From Samsonia erythrinae (GTDB lineage: Bacteria; Pseudomonadota; Gammaproteobacteria; Enterobacterales; Enterobacteriaceae): 64,000 nt of DNA. Positions 16,364 through 24,564 of this stretch are shown in pieces; position 1 is the first letter of the stretch, and each line of letters starts with the position of its first letter. The translations under genes were made by a program, and so were the position numbers. The stretch covers positions 62,001 to 126,000 of the forward strand of contig NZ_SMBY01000006.1 in assembly GCF_004342665.1 (NCBI RefSeq), in the 5' to 3' direction. The notes beneath the pieces are model-generated. The model was not told the DNA's origin, made no database searches, and worked only from the letters and a program-made list of their open reading frames with translations.

Positions 16364-17623
16364 ATGGAATTCTTCCGTTTTCTAATGAGCGACGTGCTGT
16401 CCGAACCCTCTATTCTCGTCGGTTTGATTGCGCTTATCGGCCTGATTGCACAGAAAAAACCCGCCACGGAATGTATCAAAGGCACCGTGAAAACCGTGAT
16501 GGGTTTTCTTATCCTCGGCGCCGGCGCGAGCCTGATCGTGTCCTCACTGGGGGATTTCGCCAACATTTTCCACCATGCGTTTGGTATCGCTGGCGTCGTC
16601 CCCAACAATGAAGCGATTGTGGCGGTAGCACAGAAGAATTTCGGTACGGAAATGGCGATGATCATGTTTTTCGCGATGGTCATCAATATCGTCATCGCCC
16701 GCTTTACGCCGTGGAAATATATTTTTCTGACCGGGCACCACACGCTATTTATGTCAATGATGGTGGCGGTCATTTTGGCAACGGCGGGGATGAAGGGCGT
16801 GCTGCTGATTACCGTTGGTTCGCTGGTCGTCGGCGTGTCAATGGTGCTGTTTCCGGCCATCATTCACCCCTACATGAAAAAGGTCACCGGATCGGATGAT
16901 GTCGCCTTTGGTCACTTTTCGGCGATATCACAGCTGCTGTCAGCGTTTATCGGCAGCAAACTGGGCAATAAAGAAAAATCCACGGAGGACATGGAAGTAC
17001 CGAAAAGCCTGCTGTTCCTGCGCGATACGCCGGTCGCCATCGCCTTCACCATGTTTTTTATCTTCATGTTTACCTGCCTGTTTGCCGGCGCTGATGCGGT
17101 TAAGACCATGAATGCCGGTGGGAAAAACTGGTTCATGTTTTCGCTGATCCAATCCATTACCTTTGCCGCCGGGGTGTATATTGTGCTGCAAGGCGTGCGC
17201 ATGGTGATTGCGGAAATCGTCCCCGCATTTAAAGGCATTTCCGACAAGCTGGTGCCCAATGCCAAACCCGCATTAGATTGCCCCGTCGTCTTCCCCTATG
17301 CGCCCAATGCCGTGCTGGTCGGCTTCCTGAGCAGTTTTGCCGCTGGGGTCGTCGGTATGGTGTTGCTGTATCTGCTGGGGATGACGGTCATTATTCCCGG
17401 CGTGGTCCCCCACTTTTTCGTCGGCGCGGCGGCTGGGGTTTTCGGTAATGCGACCGGCGGGCGACGCGGCGCGATTTTAGGGGCCTTTGCCAACGGATTG
17501 CTGATTACCTTCCTGCCCGTGTTCCTGTTGCCTGTGCTCGGCAGCATCGGTCTGGCGAATACCACCTTCAGCGATTCCGATTTCGGCGCGGTGGGTATTC
17601 TGCTGGGGATCATTGTGCGCTAA
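16364..17623 (+). CDS. PTS EIIC component, ascorbate type (UlaA/SgaT-like)
   Basis: A 419-residue polytopic membrane protein of the UlaA/SgaT EIIC family, recognised by the start FLMSDVLSEPSILVGLIALIG, by GHHTLFMSMMVA and by its many helices. It transports and, with EIIA/EIIB, phosphorylates a sugar acid such as L-ascorbate. No UlaD/E/F-type catabolic enzymes and no UlaG lactonase follow in the operon, so the true substrate may differ. It ends before a GC-rich hairpin. Confidence 0.88.
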   Translation: MEFFRFLMSDVLSEPSILVGLIALIGLIAQKKPATECIKGTVKTVMGFLILGAGASLIVSSLGDFANIFHHAFGIAGVVPNNEAIVAVAQKNFGTEMAMIMFFAMVINIVIARFTPWKYIFLTGHHTLFMSMMVAVILATAGMKGVLLITVGSLVVGVSMVLFPAIIHPYMKKVTGSDDVAFGHFSAISQLLSAFIGSKLGNKEKSTEDMEVPKSLLFLRDTPVAIAFTMFFIFMFTCLFAGADAVKTMNAGGKNWFMFSLIQSITFAAGVYIVLQGVRMVIAEIVPAFKGISDKLVPNAKPALDCPVVFPYAPNAVLVGFLSSFAAGVVGMVLLYLLGMTVIIPGVVPHFFVGAAAGVFGNATGGRRGAILGAFANGLLITFLPVFLLPVLGSIGLANTTFSDSDFGAVGILLGIIVR

Positions 17624-18210
17624 ACGGCATTGCCGAACGGTTCTTGCCGTCCCGTATTGAGTTAATGACGGAAAACGCCCCCGCCTTATGACGGGGGCAT
17701 CCGCTCAGCATCGGACCAAATAATGATGCTCAAACCAACCGGCGTTATAGTCTCCGCGTCGGTAAGCCGTCCTGCTCTCCTCCACGGCAGGCAGGCTTCA
17801 GCGTGAAGCCCCACCGTTCTTGCCAAAGAGAGCGAATCCGACAGGCCCCGCGCCATGTAACGGATGTTTGAATGCGCTACGCCCTTCACCCCCCACCGAT
17901 CATTTAACCACGCCCGGCTCGCCATATTATCCGTCGGGCCGTTTTGACGCTAATTCGCATTGAAATAGGGCGAATATTTATTCTGTGTCAAAAAATGACA
18001 AAATAGCATGGTAATTGATAAAAACCCGGTGATAGGATGAGATGAAATAGATAAGAGAACGACACGAATAATAAAATTCTTTTGACCAAAACAATTAAAT
18101 ATCGGCTTTACTTTTTTGCCCCTGCCTGATACCGGAAATAGTGTTTTCCAATGCGCAGGTTGAGTCAATCAGGAAAATCAGCTTAGCACAGTCAGTATAA
18201 AGGACACTCT
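17624..18210. other. Non-coding stretch between PTS operon and LysR gene
   Basis: Apart from the hairpin at 17677-17698, I find no supportable gene. Two minus-strand ORFs of 72 and 79 codons have no recognisable features. The right half, towards the LysR start, is AT-rich and probably holds its promoter. Confidence 0.45.
17677..17698. terminator. Hairpin terminator after the PTS operon
   Basis: GCCCCCG/CGGGGGC with an 8-nt loop, 53 bp after the EIIC stop. The T-run is on the minus-strand side (GTTTTCC), so it may be a better terminator for leftward transcription. Confidence 0.6.
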
Positions 18211-19146
18211 ATGCTATATAGTAATTACTTAAAGCAATTGGATTTGCAGGATATTGTGGTATTTCTGAATTTACTTGAGCAGCAAAGCGCCAAGAGAACG
18301 GCAGAACTTATGTGTATAAGCCAACCCACCGTCAGCTATTGTCTCAAACGTCTGCGAACCTGCTTTGACGACGCGCTATTCGTACTGTCGCATGGAATAT
18401 TACTCCCCACACTGAAGGCCGTAAAAATAGCGCCGTATCTCAAGCTTGTCGTAGAGTCAGTGAATAGGTGCGCCGAGAATGAGGACAGTGCGCCGGCCTC
18501 CGTCAATAAAGTGTGGCGAGTTTGCGCGCCGGAGTATTTTGAACTGTCGCTGCTGCCGCTATCGCTGACCACGTTGGCCCGGGAACGCGCCAATGTCTCA
18601 TTTCACATCGAGCGGCTGGGAAACTCGCTCCCCATCGATCGGTTAATGTCGGGCAATATCGACATCGCCATGGGCTTTGGCCCCGGATACCATCAGCTAC
18701 ACCCGGATTTACAGTGGCAGTCCATTCTTGATGATGAGTTCGTGTGCGTCACAAGCCTGCTGGGACAGACATCAGATAAGCCAATGAATATTGATGATTT
18801 TTGTTCTTCCCCTCATATCTTTCCAACCCCCTGGGTATCCGAAAAAAATATCATCGATGGCTGGTTAGAAAAAATCGGACGTTCCCGCAAACTGCTGGCG
18901 CGCGCCAATAGTTATCAGGCCTGTATCAATATCGTTGCCGCTCTGCCCGTCACGCTCGCGCTTCCCGCCAGATTGCTTCCATTTCTTCTTATTCCTGAAA
19001 AGGTCATTGTCTGTAAACCTCCATTAGGCTGCCCGACGTTCACGCTGGATATGATTTGGGCCAAAGAGCGCAGTCATCATGAAGAGGTTTTTAGCCTGAG
19101 ATCGTTAATTCAGCGCGTTTCCCGAAATACGCAAATCAATCAATGA
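18211..19146 (+). CDS. LysR-family transcriptional regulator
   Basis: 311 residues. The N-terminal winged HTH (about 10-70) has AKRTAELMCISQPTVSYCLKR. A LysR effector-binding domain follows (RVCAPEYFELSLLP, DIAMGFGPG, DEFVCVTS). AAGGA precedes the ATG. It lies 400 bp upstream of, and co-directional with, the oxygenase-ligase-hemolysin-exporter cassette and is the obvious candidate regulator of it. The effector is unknown. Confidence 0.85.
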   Translation: MLYSNYLKQLDLQDIVVFLNLLEQQSAKRTAELMCISQPTVSYCLKRLRTCFDDALFVLSHGILLPTLKAVKIAPYLKLVVESVNRCAENEDSAPASVNKVWRVCAPEYFELSLLPLSLTTLARERANVSFHIERLGNSLPIDRLMSGNIDIAMGFGPGYHQLHPDLQWQSILDDEFVCVTSLLGQTSDKPMNIDDFCSSPHIFPTPWVSEKNIIDGWLEKIGRSRKLLARANSYQACINIVAALPVTLALPARLLPFLLIPEKVIVCKPPLGCPTFTLDMIWAKERSHHEEVFSLRSLIQRVSRNTQINQ

Positions 19147-19546
19147 AAAAGAGATTATCCTATTCATTGTACTGATTTATTTAAAATAATCCTGGCGTGA
19201 TTGATGAAACCTATCTATTTTACGTTTTCGTTCATCACGTCATTTAATCCGATATCCATCATCAGGAACCGACATTGATTATCTTATCCCCCTTAGCGGG
19301 GATATTTCACAATCAGCCAGTTAACGTCCCCAAAACCATAAGTCAGATGCTTATATTTAATACGGAAATTTAATCACATTCCAACAGGATCCAACCGCAT
19401 GCTAAAAGTGCAGAACCCGCTACATTTTAAAATTTACGCTTAATCTTTAAATTATTAAAACCACTATAGTTAAGTTTTCTATTATTTTATTTTTCGGTTT
19501 GTTGTTAAAGCTACGTTTGGAACGGTTATCTTAAAAGGAACTTTTT
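19147..19546. other. AT-rich leader region of the oxygenase-ligase cassette
   Basis: 400 bp without a gene, strongly AT-rich from about 19430 to 19510. A small hairpin TATCCCC/GGGGATA (19285-19304) followed by TTTC could end the LysR transcript. The AT-rich part probably contains the cassette promoter; no clear operator was identified. Confidence 0.45.
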
Positions 19547-20479
19547 ATGTCAGCTCAGACCTCCGTCATCGCTTCGCCCTATTACAGACACCCTATCCCA
19601 TGCTATGGATTTGAATGTATTTATGCCGTTGAACCCGATATTCGAGTCCTGACGTCTATCAGCATGGACAATTTGTATACCGATCTCGCTCATAGCGGCG
19701 CGGTGATCTATCGCGATTTCAACGATACGCTTCAGGACTTCAATGATTTTGTCAGCGCGCACTCTTCCCGCGTGACATTCGATCCTGCCCGCAAAGCCGC
19801 AACGGCCAACACCGCCGAGATCGACGCGGGCCTGCACGAAATGGGACTACACCGCGAAAATGGCAACCTCCCGTTCAACCCCGATCTACAGTGGTTTTTT
19901 TGCCTCGAAGCGGCCTCCATCGGCTCCGAAACAACCCTGTGCGACGGGCAACGCGTTCTCTTTGATCTCTCTGCCCAAACGCGCAAGTTATTTCAAACGC
20001 GTAAGATCCGTTACTCACGTCGTATCCCGTGGAGTAATGTGAAGCGCTTTTTGAGTATCGAGCTGCAACGACCCATCGATGAAATTAATGACGACGATCT
20101 GGCGTTTGTGAATGAGAGCGTTGCCGGTCAAACTTACCGCCGGATCGATCAAAACCTGATCCACTCCGAACTTATTATTTCCGCAGTGGAAACAAGCTGT
20201 TTTAACGGTAAACCCGCTTTTTGCAATTCAATGCTTGGCCCTAGCGTTAACTATGAGCCGCCGCGTATTACCTGGGAAGACGGTGAAGAGATTGATATGG
20301 ATATCTGGGATGAGGTCAAAGAGGTTACCGCGCGTAATACCTATAGCCACTTCTGGAAAAAAGGCGACATCATCGTGATTGATAATACGCGGGTGATGCA
20401 CGGACGCAGACGTCTTGATGACCCTTCCCGACGCATTTTCGGCGCCCAGAGCTATCGCGTCGGAGGCAGCAATATATGA
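19547..20479 (+). CDS. TauD/TfdA-like Fe(II)/2-oxoglutarate-dependent oxygenase
   Basis: 310 residues of the clavaminate-synthase-like/TauD fold. Probable facial-triad residues are H102 and E104 (GLHRENG) and distal H285 (DNTRVMHGRR). The following RRIFGAQSYR supplies the Arg that holds 2-oxoglutarate. It would hydroxylate, desaturate or otherwise oxidise a small substrate in the cytoplasm. An HxE instead of the common HxD occurs in part of the family. The stop overlaps the ligase ATG as ATGA, so the two are co-translated and presumably act on the same molecule. AAGGA lies upstream of the ATG. Confidence 0.85.
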   Translation: MSAQTSVIASPYYRHPIPCYGFECIYAVEPDIRVLTSISMDNLYTDLAHSGAVIYRDFNDTLQDFNDFVSAHSSRVTFDPARKAATANTAEIDAGLHEMGLHRENGNLPFNPDLQWFFCLEAASIGSETTLCDGQRVLFDLSAQTRKLFQTRKIRYSRRIPWSNVKRFLSIELQRPIDEINDDDLAFVNESVAGQTYRRIDQNLIHSELIISAVETSCFNGKPAFCNSMLGPSVNYEPPRITWEDGEEIDMDIWDEVKEVTARNTYSHFWKKGDIIVIDNTRVMHGRRRLDDPSRRIFGAQSYRVGGSNI

Positions 20480-21963
20480 TCAGCCAAAAAATGCAGGAAT
20501 ATCTGGCAACGACGCCCGACCGCGTCGTGATCAAAGAGATGAATGGCCGGAACTACACGCTTCATGAGCTACGCGATGATGTCAGCACATTGGCTCGCGC
20601 GCTTGAGGAAAAGATAGGGAACTGCGATCGGAAGGTGTTTGGCATCGCGATGCGCTCATGCTACCACTGGGTATCGACGCTCCTGGCTATTCAGAAAGTC
20701 GGCGGAGTGTTATTACCCGTGCCTATCGAGTTTTCTGACGATCAGATCCACAGCCTTCTTGGTAAAGCCTCCGCCGTCTTCGTTCAGGATGACGAGATGG
20801 CGCAACGCATCGCACACATTTTTCCTGACAAAACCTGCTTCATGCCAGAAACGATACATCGCGCAAGCCCCAGGCGGCAGCCGGAACAGGAGGATGAACA
20901 CATTGCGTCCGGCATCGTCTCGATCATCCATACCTCAGGGACGACATCACGCCCTAAAGGGGTCATGATCCGGGATGAAGCCGTTGGCCTGCTGGTGGAT
21001 AATGTGATGAAGCGTCTGCCGTCACAGCCGCTGCACTATTTCTCCATTGTTCCGATGAGCCTCCTCATAGAACAAGTGCTGGGCGTTTTCATTCCCATTC
21101 TTTCCGGCGGGACGTTAACGTTAATGCCGCCTGAAATGCCGGAATATGGGTCAGCAAGCGGCAACGCGCGCCAGTACCTGGAATTACTGGCCCCCAATCA
21201 TCCCAATTTCCTCTATCTGCCGCCCAAGCTGCTTGAGGAGGCCAACCTGCTCCTGCAATCCCACTCTGCCCGGGCGCTGTTTGGCCACCAGAGCCCTCAT
21301 ATCATCACGGGCGGCGCCAAAATTCCCGTGGCCGTACTGGAAGCGCTTGACGCAAAAGGCGTACAGGTTTTTGAAGCGTATGGATTGAGCGAAAACTCTT
21401 CAATCATCTCGCTAAATTCTCCCACGGAACGCCGAATAGGCTCAGCAGGAAAATTGCTGGATGGTATCGTCCCCAAATTCGTCGATGGCGAGTTACTGGT
21501 CAAAACGCCAACGCTGTGCGCGGGGTATTACTGCGCTGATGATACCGCCTGCGATCTTTCGGACGGATACCTGCATACCGGCGACCTCGCGGAACTGCGT
21601 GACGGGTTTCTCTATATCACCGGCCGTAAAAAACACGTCATTATCCTGTCCACAGCGAGAAATATTTCCCCCGAGTGGGTTGAGAACGTTTATAAGGAAA
21701 GCCCGCTGATTGATGACATGATCGTCATGGGAGAAGGTAAAGACGAACCCTGCGCTATCGTCCTGGGCACCGCAGACGAAGCGGCCATTTTGGCAGAAAT
21801 GGCAAGACTGGATTATCACCTGGCGGATTTCGCACGAGTGAAACGAATCAAGTTGATACAGGATGCGGCTGCATTCCGTGATGAATTCTATACCGTTACC
21901 GGCCGGCCTCGAAGGAAGGAAATCGAAGCGCATTTTCTTGATTCGATTTACGCACAGGCATAA
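20476..21963 (+). CDS. AMP-forming acyl/aminoacyl ligase (ANL superfamily)
   Basis: 495 residues. The adenylation motifs are intact: A3 HTSGTTSRPKGV (152-163), A5 AYGLSEN (301-307), A7 HTGD with A8 ITGRKK (about 367-386), and the A10 Lys in the C-terminal TGRPRRKEI. It activates a carboxylate as an acyl-AMP and then forms a thioester or amide. No carrier-protein gene is present in the cassette, so the acceptor may be CoA, a carrier encoded elsewhere or a free amine. It is coupled to the oxygenase gene and lies 9 bp before the hemolysin-family gene. Confidence 0.88.
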   Translation: MISQKMQEYLATTPDRVVIKEMNGRNYTLHELRDDVSTLARALEEKIGNCDRKVFGIAMRSCYHWVSTLLAIQKVGGVLLPVPIEFSDDQIHSLLGKASAVFVQDDEMAQRIAHIFPDKTCFMPETIHRASPRRQPEQEDEHIASGIVSIIHTSGTTSRPKGVMIRDEAVGLLVDNVMKRLPSQPLHYFSIVPMSLLIEQVLGVFIPILSGGTLTLMPPEMPEYGSASGNARQYLELLAPNHPNFLYLPPKLLEEANLLLQSHSARALFGHQSPHIITGGAKIPVAVLEALDAKGVQVFEAYGLSENSSIISLNSPTERRIGSAGKLLDGIVPKFVDGELLVKTPTLCAGYYCADDTACDLSDGYLHTGDLAELRDGFLYITGRKKHVIILSTARNISPEWVENVYKESPLIDDMIVMGEGKDEPCAIVLGTADEAAILAEMARLDYHLADFARVKRIKLIQDAAAFRDEFYTVTGRPRRKEIEAHFLDSIYAQA

Positions 21964-21972
21964 GGGGGCGGT

Positions 21973-22617
21973 ATGTACATCGTTCGTCATTACTATCGTG
22001 GCATGACTGAATATCACCGCCTGCAAATGGCGGTACGTATTCATTATCTGAAACATTACGGCGCAACACCTGATCCTAACCCCGATTTTTTTGTCTGCCT
22101 GACGGGCAGCGATGGCAATGTGCCGGGCTATGCGTGTGTAGGTATAACGTTTGGTGATTCAGGAAAACTGTTTAGCGAATATTACCTGAACGATACGCTG
22201 GATCACACCTACGACGTAGAGCGGGTGAAGATCGTCGAACTCAGCTCTCTCGCTTCATTTTGCAGTGGAAACGGTGCCGGAAAATATTTACTCAACACGG
22301 TCATCAAGACCCTGACGTTACATAACTACAGGATTGCGGTACTTACCGCGACCGAACAGGTTCGTATGATCCTGCATACGCTTGTGGACAGTTTTGACGA
22401 TCTGGGGGAGGCAGAACCAACCCGCGTCAAGGATCCAAAAATAAACTGGGGGACCTACTATAGTCACTCGCCTCGGGTGATCGTTTTCCCACTCGCGCCA
22501 AGGGCGGCATGGGTGCCCAACAGCGATTGCGCCACCCGCAAGCACGCTCCCGCCCAGCCGTTGTCCTACCCGCTCCATCATGGACGAACCACCAACACGT
22601 TCGGCAACGTAAGGTAA
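21973..22617 (+). CDS. Thermostable hemolysin-family protein (GNAT-like, delta-VPH type)
   Basis: 214 residues. The core VKIVELSSLASFCSGNGAGKYLLNT, the following LTATEQVR and WGTYYSHSPRVIVF match the thermostable hemolysin (T_hemolysin) family. That family has an acyltransferase-like fold and conserved YY-x-H-x-PRV ending. There is no signal peptide or TM segment, so it is more plausibly a cytoplasmic acyltransferase than a secreted hemolysin. The last ~40 residues are low-complexity and poorly conserved in appearance. The placement between an AMP ligase and an exporter supports an acyl-transfer role in a small-molecule pathway. Confidence 0.75.
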   Translation: MYIVRHYYRGMTEYHRLQMAVRIHYLKHYGATPDPNPDFFVCLTGSDGNVPGYACVGITFGDSGKLFSEYYLNDTLDHTYDVERVKIVELSSLASFCSGNGAGKYLLNTVIKTLTLHNYRIAVLTATEQVRMILHTLVDSFDDLGEAEPTRVKDPKINWGTYYSHSPRVIVFPLAPRAAWVPNSDCATRKHAPAQPLSYPLHHGRTTNTFGNVR

Positions 22618-22621
22618 GGCG

Positions 22622-23815
22622 ATGGAAAAGAATAAACGTTACGAGAATTTTATTGTTTTTCTCGCCCCATTGATTAATAGCGTGGGAGGGATAGCGATAG
22701 ACCTCTATGCACCCAGTATCCCCGCGATCGGGAGAGAGCTGGCGGCAAGCCCGTCGTTAATGCAGAACACAATAACCATTACGCTGATCTTCTATGCGGT
22801 GGGTCAGCTGTTTTTCGGCATCATTGCGGATGCGAGGGGGCGCAGACTCGCCATTATATTGGGACTTTTCATCTTTCTGGCCGGCAGCATCATGGCGACC
22901 CTCGCGTGGTCGATCGCCACGCTGCTCATCGCCAGAGCATTACAGGGCTTCGCCATTGGCGCCTGTCAGGTGGTTGCCAGAGCGCTATTGATCGATAATG
23001 TGAAAGGGCCGCGATTTGCCGTTGCGATCATCTATCTGAGTCTGGCATTTGGTTTAGGACCGGTCATCGCGCCCTACCTTGGCGGACTTGTCGAAATGTA
23101 TCTGGGATGGCGGTATAACTTTGTCATCTATGCCGTTTATGGCTTGATTGTTCTGATCTTCGTCATTGCCGGCCTCAAAGAATCGTTACCTCCAGAGCGC
23201 CGGCGACGCGCAATTGAGACGATATCCGGTTACAAAGCTATTCTGGCCGATAAGCGTTTCTGCGCCTCCGTGACAATCATTGGAGCCAGTTTTTCCACAT
23301 TCCTGCTCTGGAATGTTATCGGTCCTTATATTGTGCAGGAACGTTTGGGGCAAAGTGCGCAATATTTTGGCACTACCGCGCTGGGGGTCGGTCTCTGCTA
23401 CCTGAGCGGGACCCTGCTGAACCGATTTCTCGTCCGGCAGGTTTCATCGTCAATGTTAATGCTCATCGGGTTCCTGCTTTTCGCGCTTGGCACGGCAGCG
23501 ATCGCCGCGCATCCACATGAAATAACACTGCCCAACGTTCTGGCGGGCATCATGTTGGTCGCCTTTGGACAAGGCTTTATTTTTTCCAATGCCATGGCCC
23601 ATTCAATGTCGCTGTTTCCCGACCGCGCAGGGGTGGCGGCCAGTTTACAAGGGTGCTTAATGCTGGCCTTTGGTTCGATCGTCTCAGCACTCGCGAGTGT
23701 GCTGCCACTGAATACCAATTTAGCCATATCCGCCCTATTTTTTACGCTTTTTATCGTATCGCTGGCGGGTATGTGGTTATTACACCCGGCCATCGACCAC
23801 GCGGCAATGGACTAA
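22622..23815 (+). CDS. MFS exporter, Bcr/CflA (DHA1) type
   Basis: 397 residues, 12 TM helices. GIAIDLYAPSIPAIGRELAA in TM1 and FFGIIADARGRR between TM2 and TM3 are typical of the Bcr/CflA drug-efflux group. It probably exports the product of the upstream enzymes or gives self-protection. It starts 4 bp after the hemolysin-family stop, the last gene of a four-gene operon. Confidence 0.85.
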   Translation: MEKNKRYENFIVFLAPLINSVGGIAIDLYAPSIPAIGRELAASPSLMQNTITITLIFYAVGQLFFGIIADARGRRLAIILGLFIFLAGSIMATLAWSIATLLIARALQGFAIGACQVVARALLIDNVKGPRFAVAIIYLSLAFGLGPVIAPYLGGLVEMYLGWRYNFVIYAVYGLIVLIFVIAGLKESLPPERRRRAIETISGYKAILADKRFCASVTIIGASFSTFLLWNVIGPYIVQERLGQSAQYFGTTALGVGLCYLSGTLLNRFLVRQVSSSMLMLIGFLLFALGTAAIAAHPHEITLPNVLAGIMLVAFGQGFIFSNAMAHSMSLFPDRAGVAASLQGCLMLAFGSIVSALASVLPLNTNLAISALFFTLFIVSLAGMWLLHPAIDHAAMD

Positions 23816-23839
23816 ATCAGCCGACCTCTTCCCGCTGAT

Positions 23840-23864
23840 TCTGAGGTGAGAGATTCACCTCAGA
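23840..23864. terminator. Perfect hairpin after the MFS exporter
   Basis: TCTGAGGTGA/TCACCTCAGA, a 10-bp stem with a 5-nt loop, between the exporter and the convergent yacL. There is no U-run on either side, so function is uncertain. Confidence 0.45.
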
Positions 23865-23944
23865 GCGCTGCCGGTCTCCCCGCGAGATAAGATATCCCCG
23901 TGCGCGTAAAAATGCCTGCGCCCATAGAACGGTCCGCCAACGCA

Positions 23945-24298
23945 TCACAGGAACTCGCGATACTTAGCCACCAGCGTCAGAAAATCCTCCAGACCACACA
24001 GAGACAGGCTTTCTTCGTCGTAATAGCTCATGCCTTCTTCCAGTTCGTCGGTGTTGAACGTCAGCTGGTTGGCCTGGATCATGACTTCCTCTGCATCCAG
24101 CAGCAGCGTGTATTCGTGACCCACGCGCCGCCACTGCCGTTCGCTGCCTGCAACGGCGCGCGCCGCTTCTTCGACGTCGGTCAAGATCGCCACCTGTCCT
24201 TTCACTTCTTCATTAAACCAGTGTCCTATCGCTTCATGCCCCATCGACATACGAACGATGACCTGACCCGTCACATCCCGTAAAAACTCATAGTCCAT
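23945..24298 (-). CDS. yacL: UPF0231 protein YacL
   Basis: 117 residues starting [20 protein letters not shown] and ending [12 protein letters not shown], matching enteric YacL (E. coli 120 residues). It is a small acidic cytoplasmic protein of unknown function. It sits downstream of acnB on the same strand, as in E. coli, and marks the left edge of the conserved backbone. The acnB terminator lies between them, so it is probably transcribed separately. Confidence 0.93.
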   Translation of the reverse strand: MDYEFLRDVTGQVIVRMSMGHEAIGHWFNEEVKGQVAILTDVEEAARAVAGSERQWRRVGHEYTLLLDAEEVMIQANQLTFNTDELEEGMSYYDEESLSLCGLEDFLTLVAKYREFL

Positions 24299-24523
24299 GA
24301 TGCTACCCCACTGTGATGTTGCTTGTGTTTAGTTTAGCCGCCGGCCCGTCCTGTCACCGTGACCGCTCGCAAAGCGCCGGGTATTTTCCACAACAACCGG
24401 GCCGGGCGGCGGCGGTGATAACGCGCGCGATAGTACGACATTCGCCGGGAAGAACCGAATGCCTGCTCTTGTGAGAAAATCGGACGGCAAGACAAAAGCG
24501 TGGGGAACGGAGCTAAATGATAT

Positions 24524-24553
24524 AAACGGAGAGGCCATCAGGCCTCTCCGTTT
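24524..24553 (-). terminator. acnB terminator
   Basis: A perfect 13-bp stem AAACGGAGAGGCC/GGCCTCTCCGTTT with a 4-nt loop, 12 bp after the acnB stop. On the minus strand it is followed by an AT-rich ATATCATTT. Confidence 0.85.
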
Positions 24554-24564
24554 AGCAGGACGGG

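Noticed and set aside
17686..18168. Two minus-strand ORFs of 79 and 72 codons before the LysR gene
   Set aside because: No ribosome sites, no family resemblance and composition of non-coding DNA.
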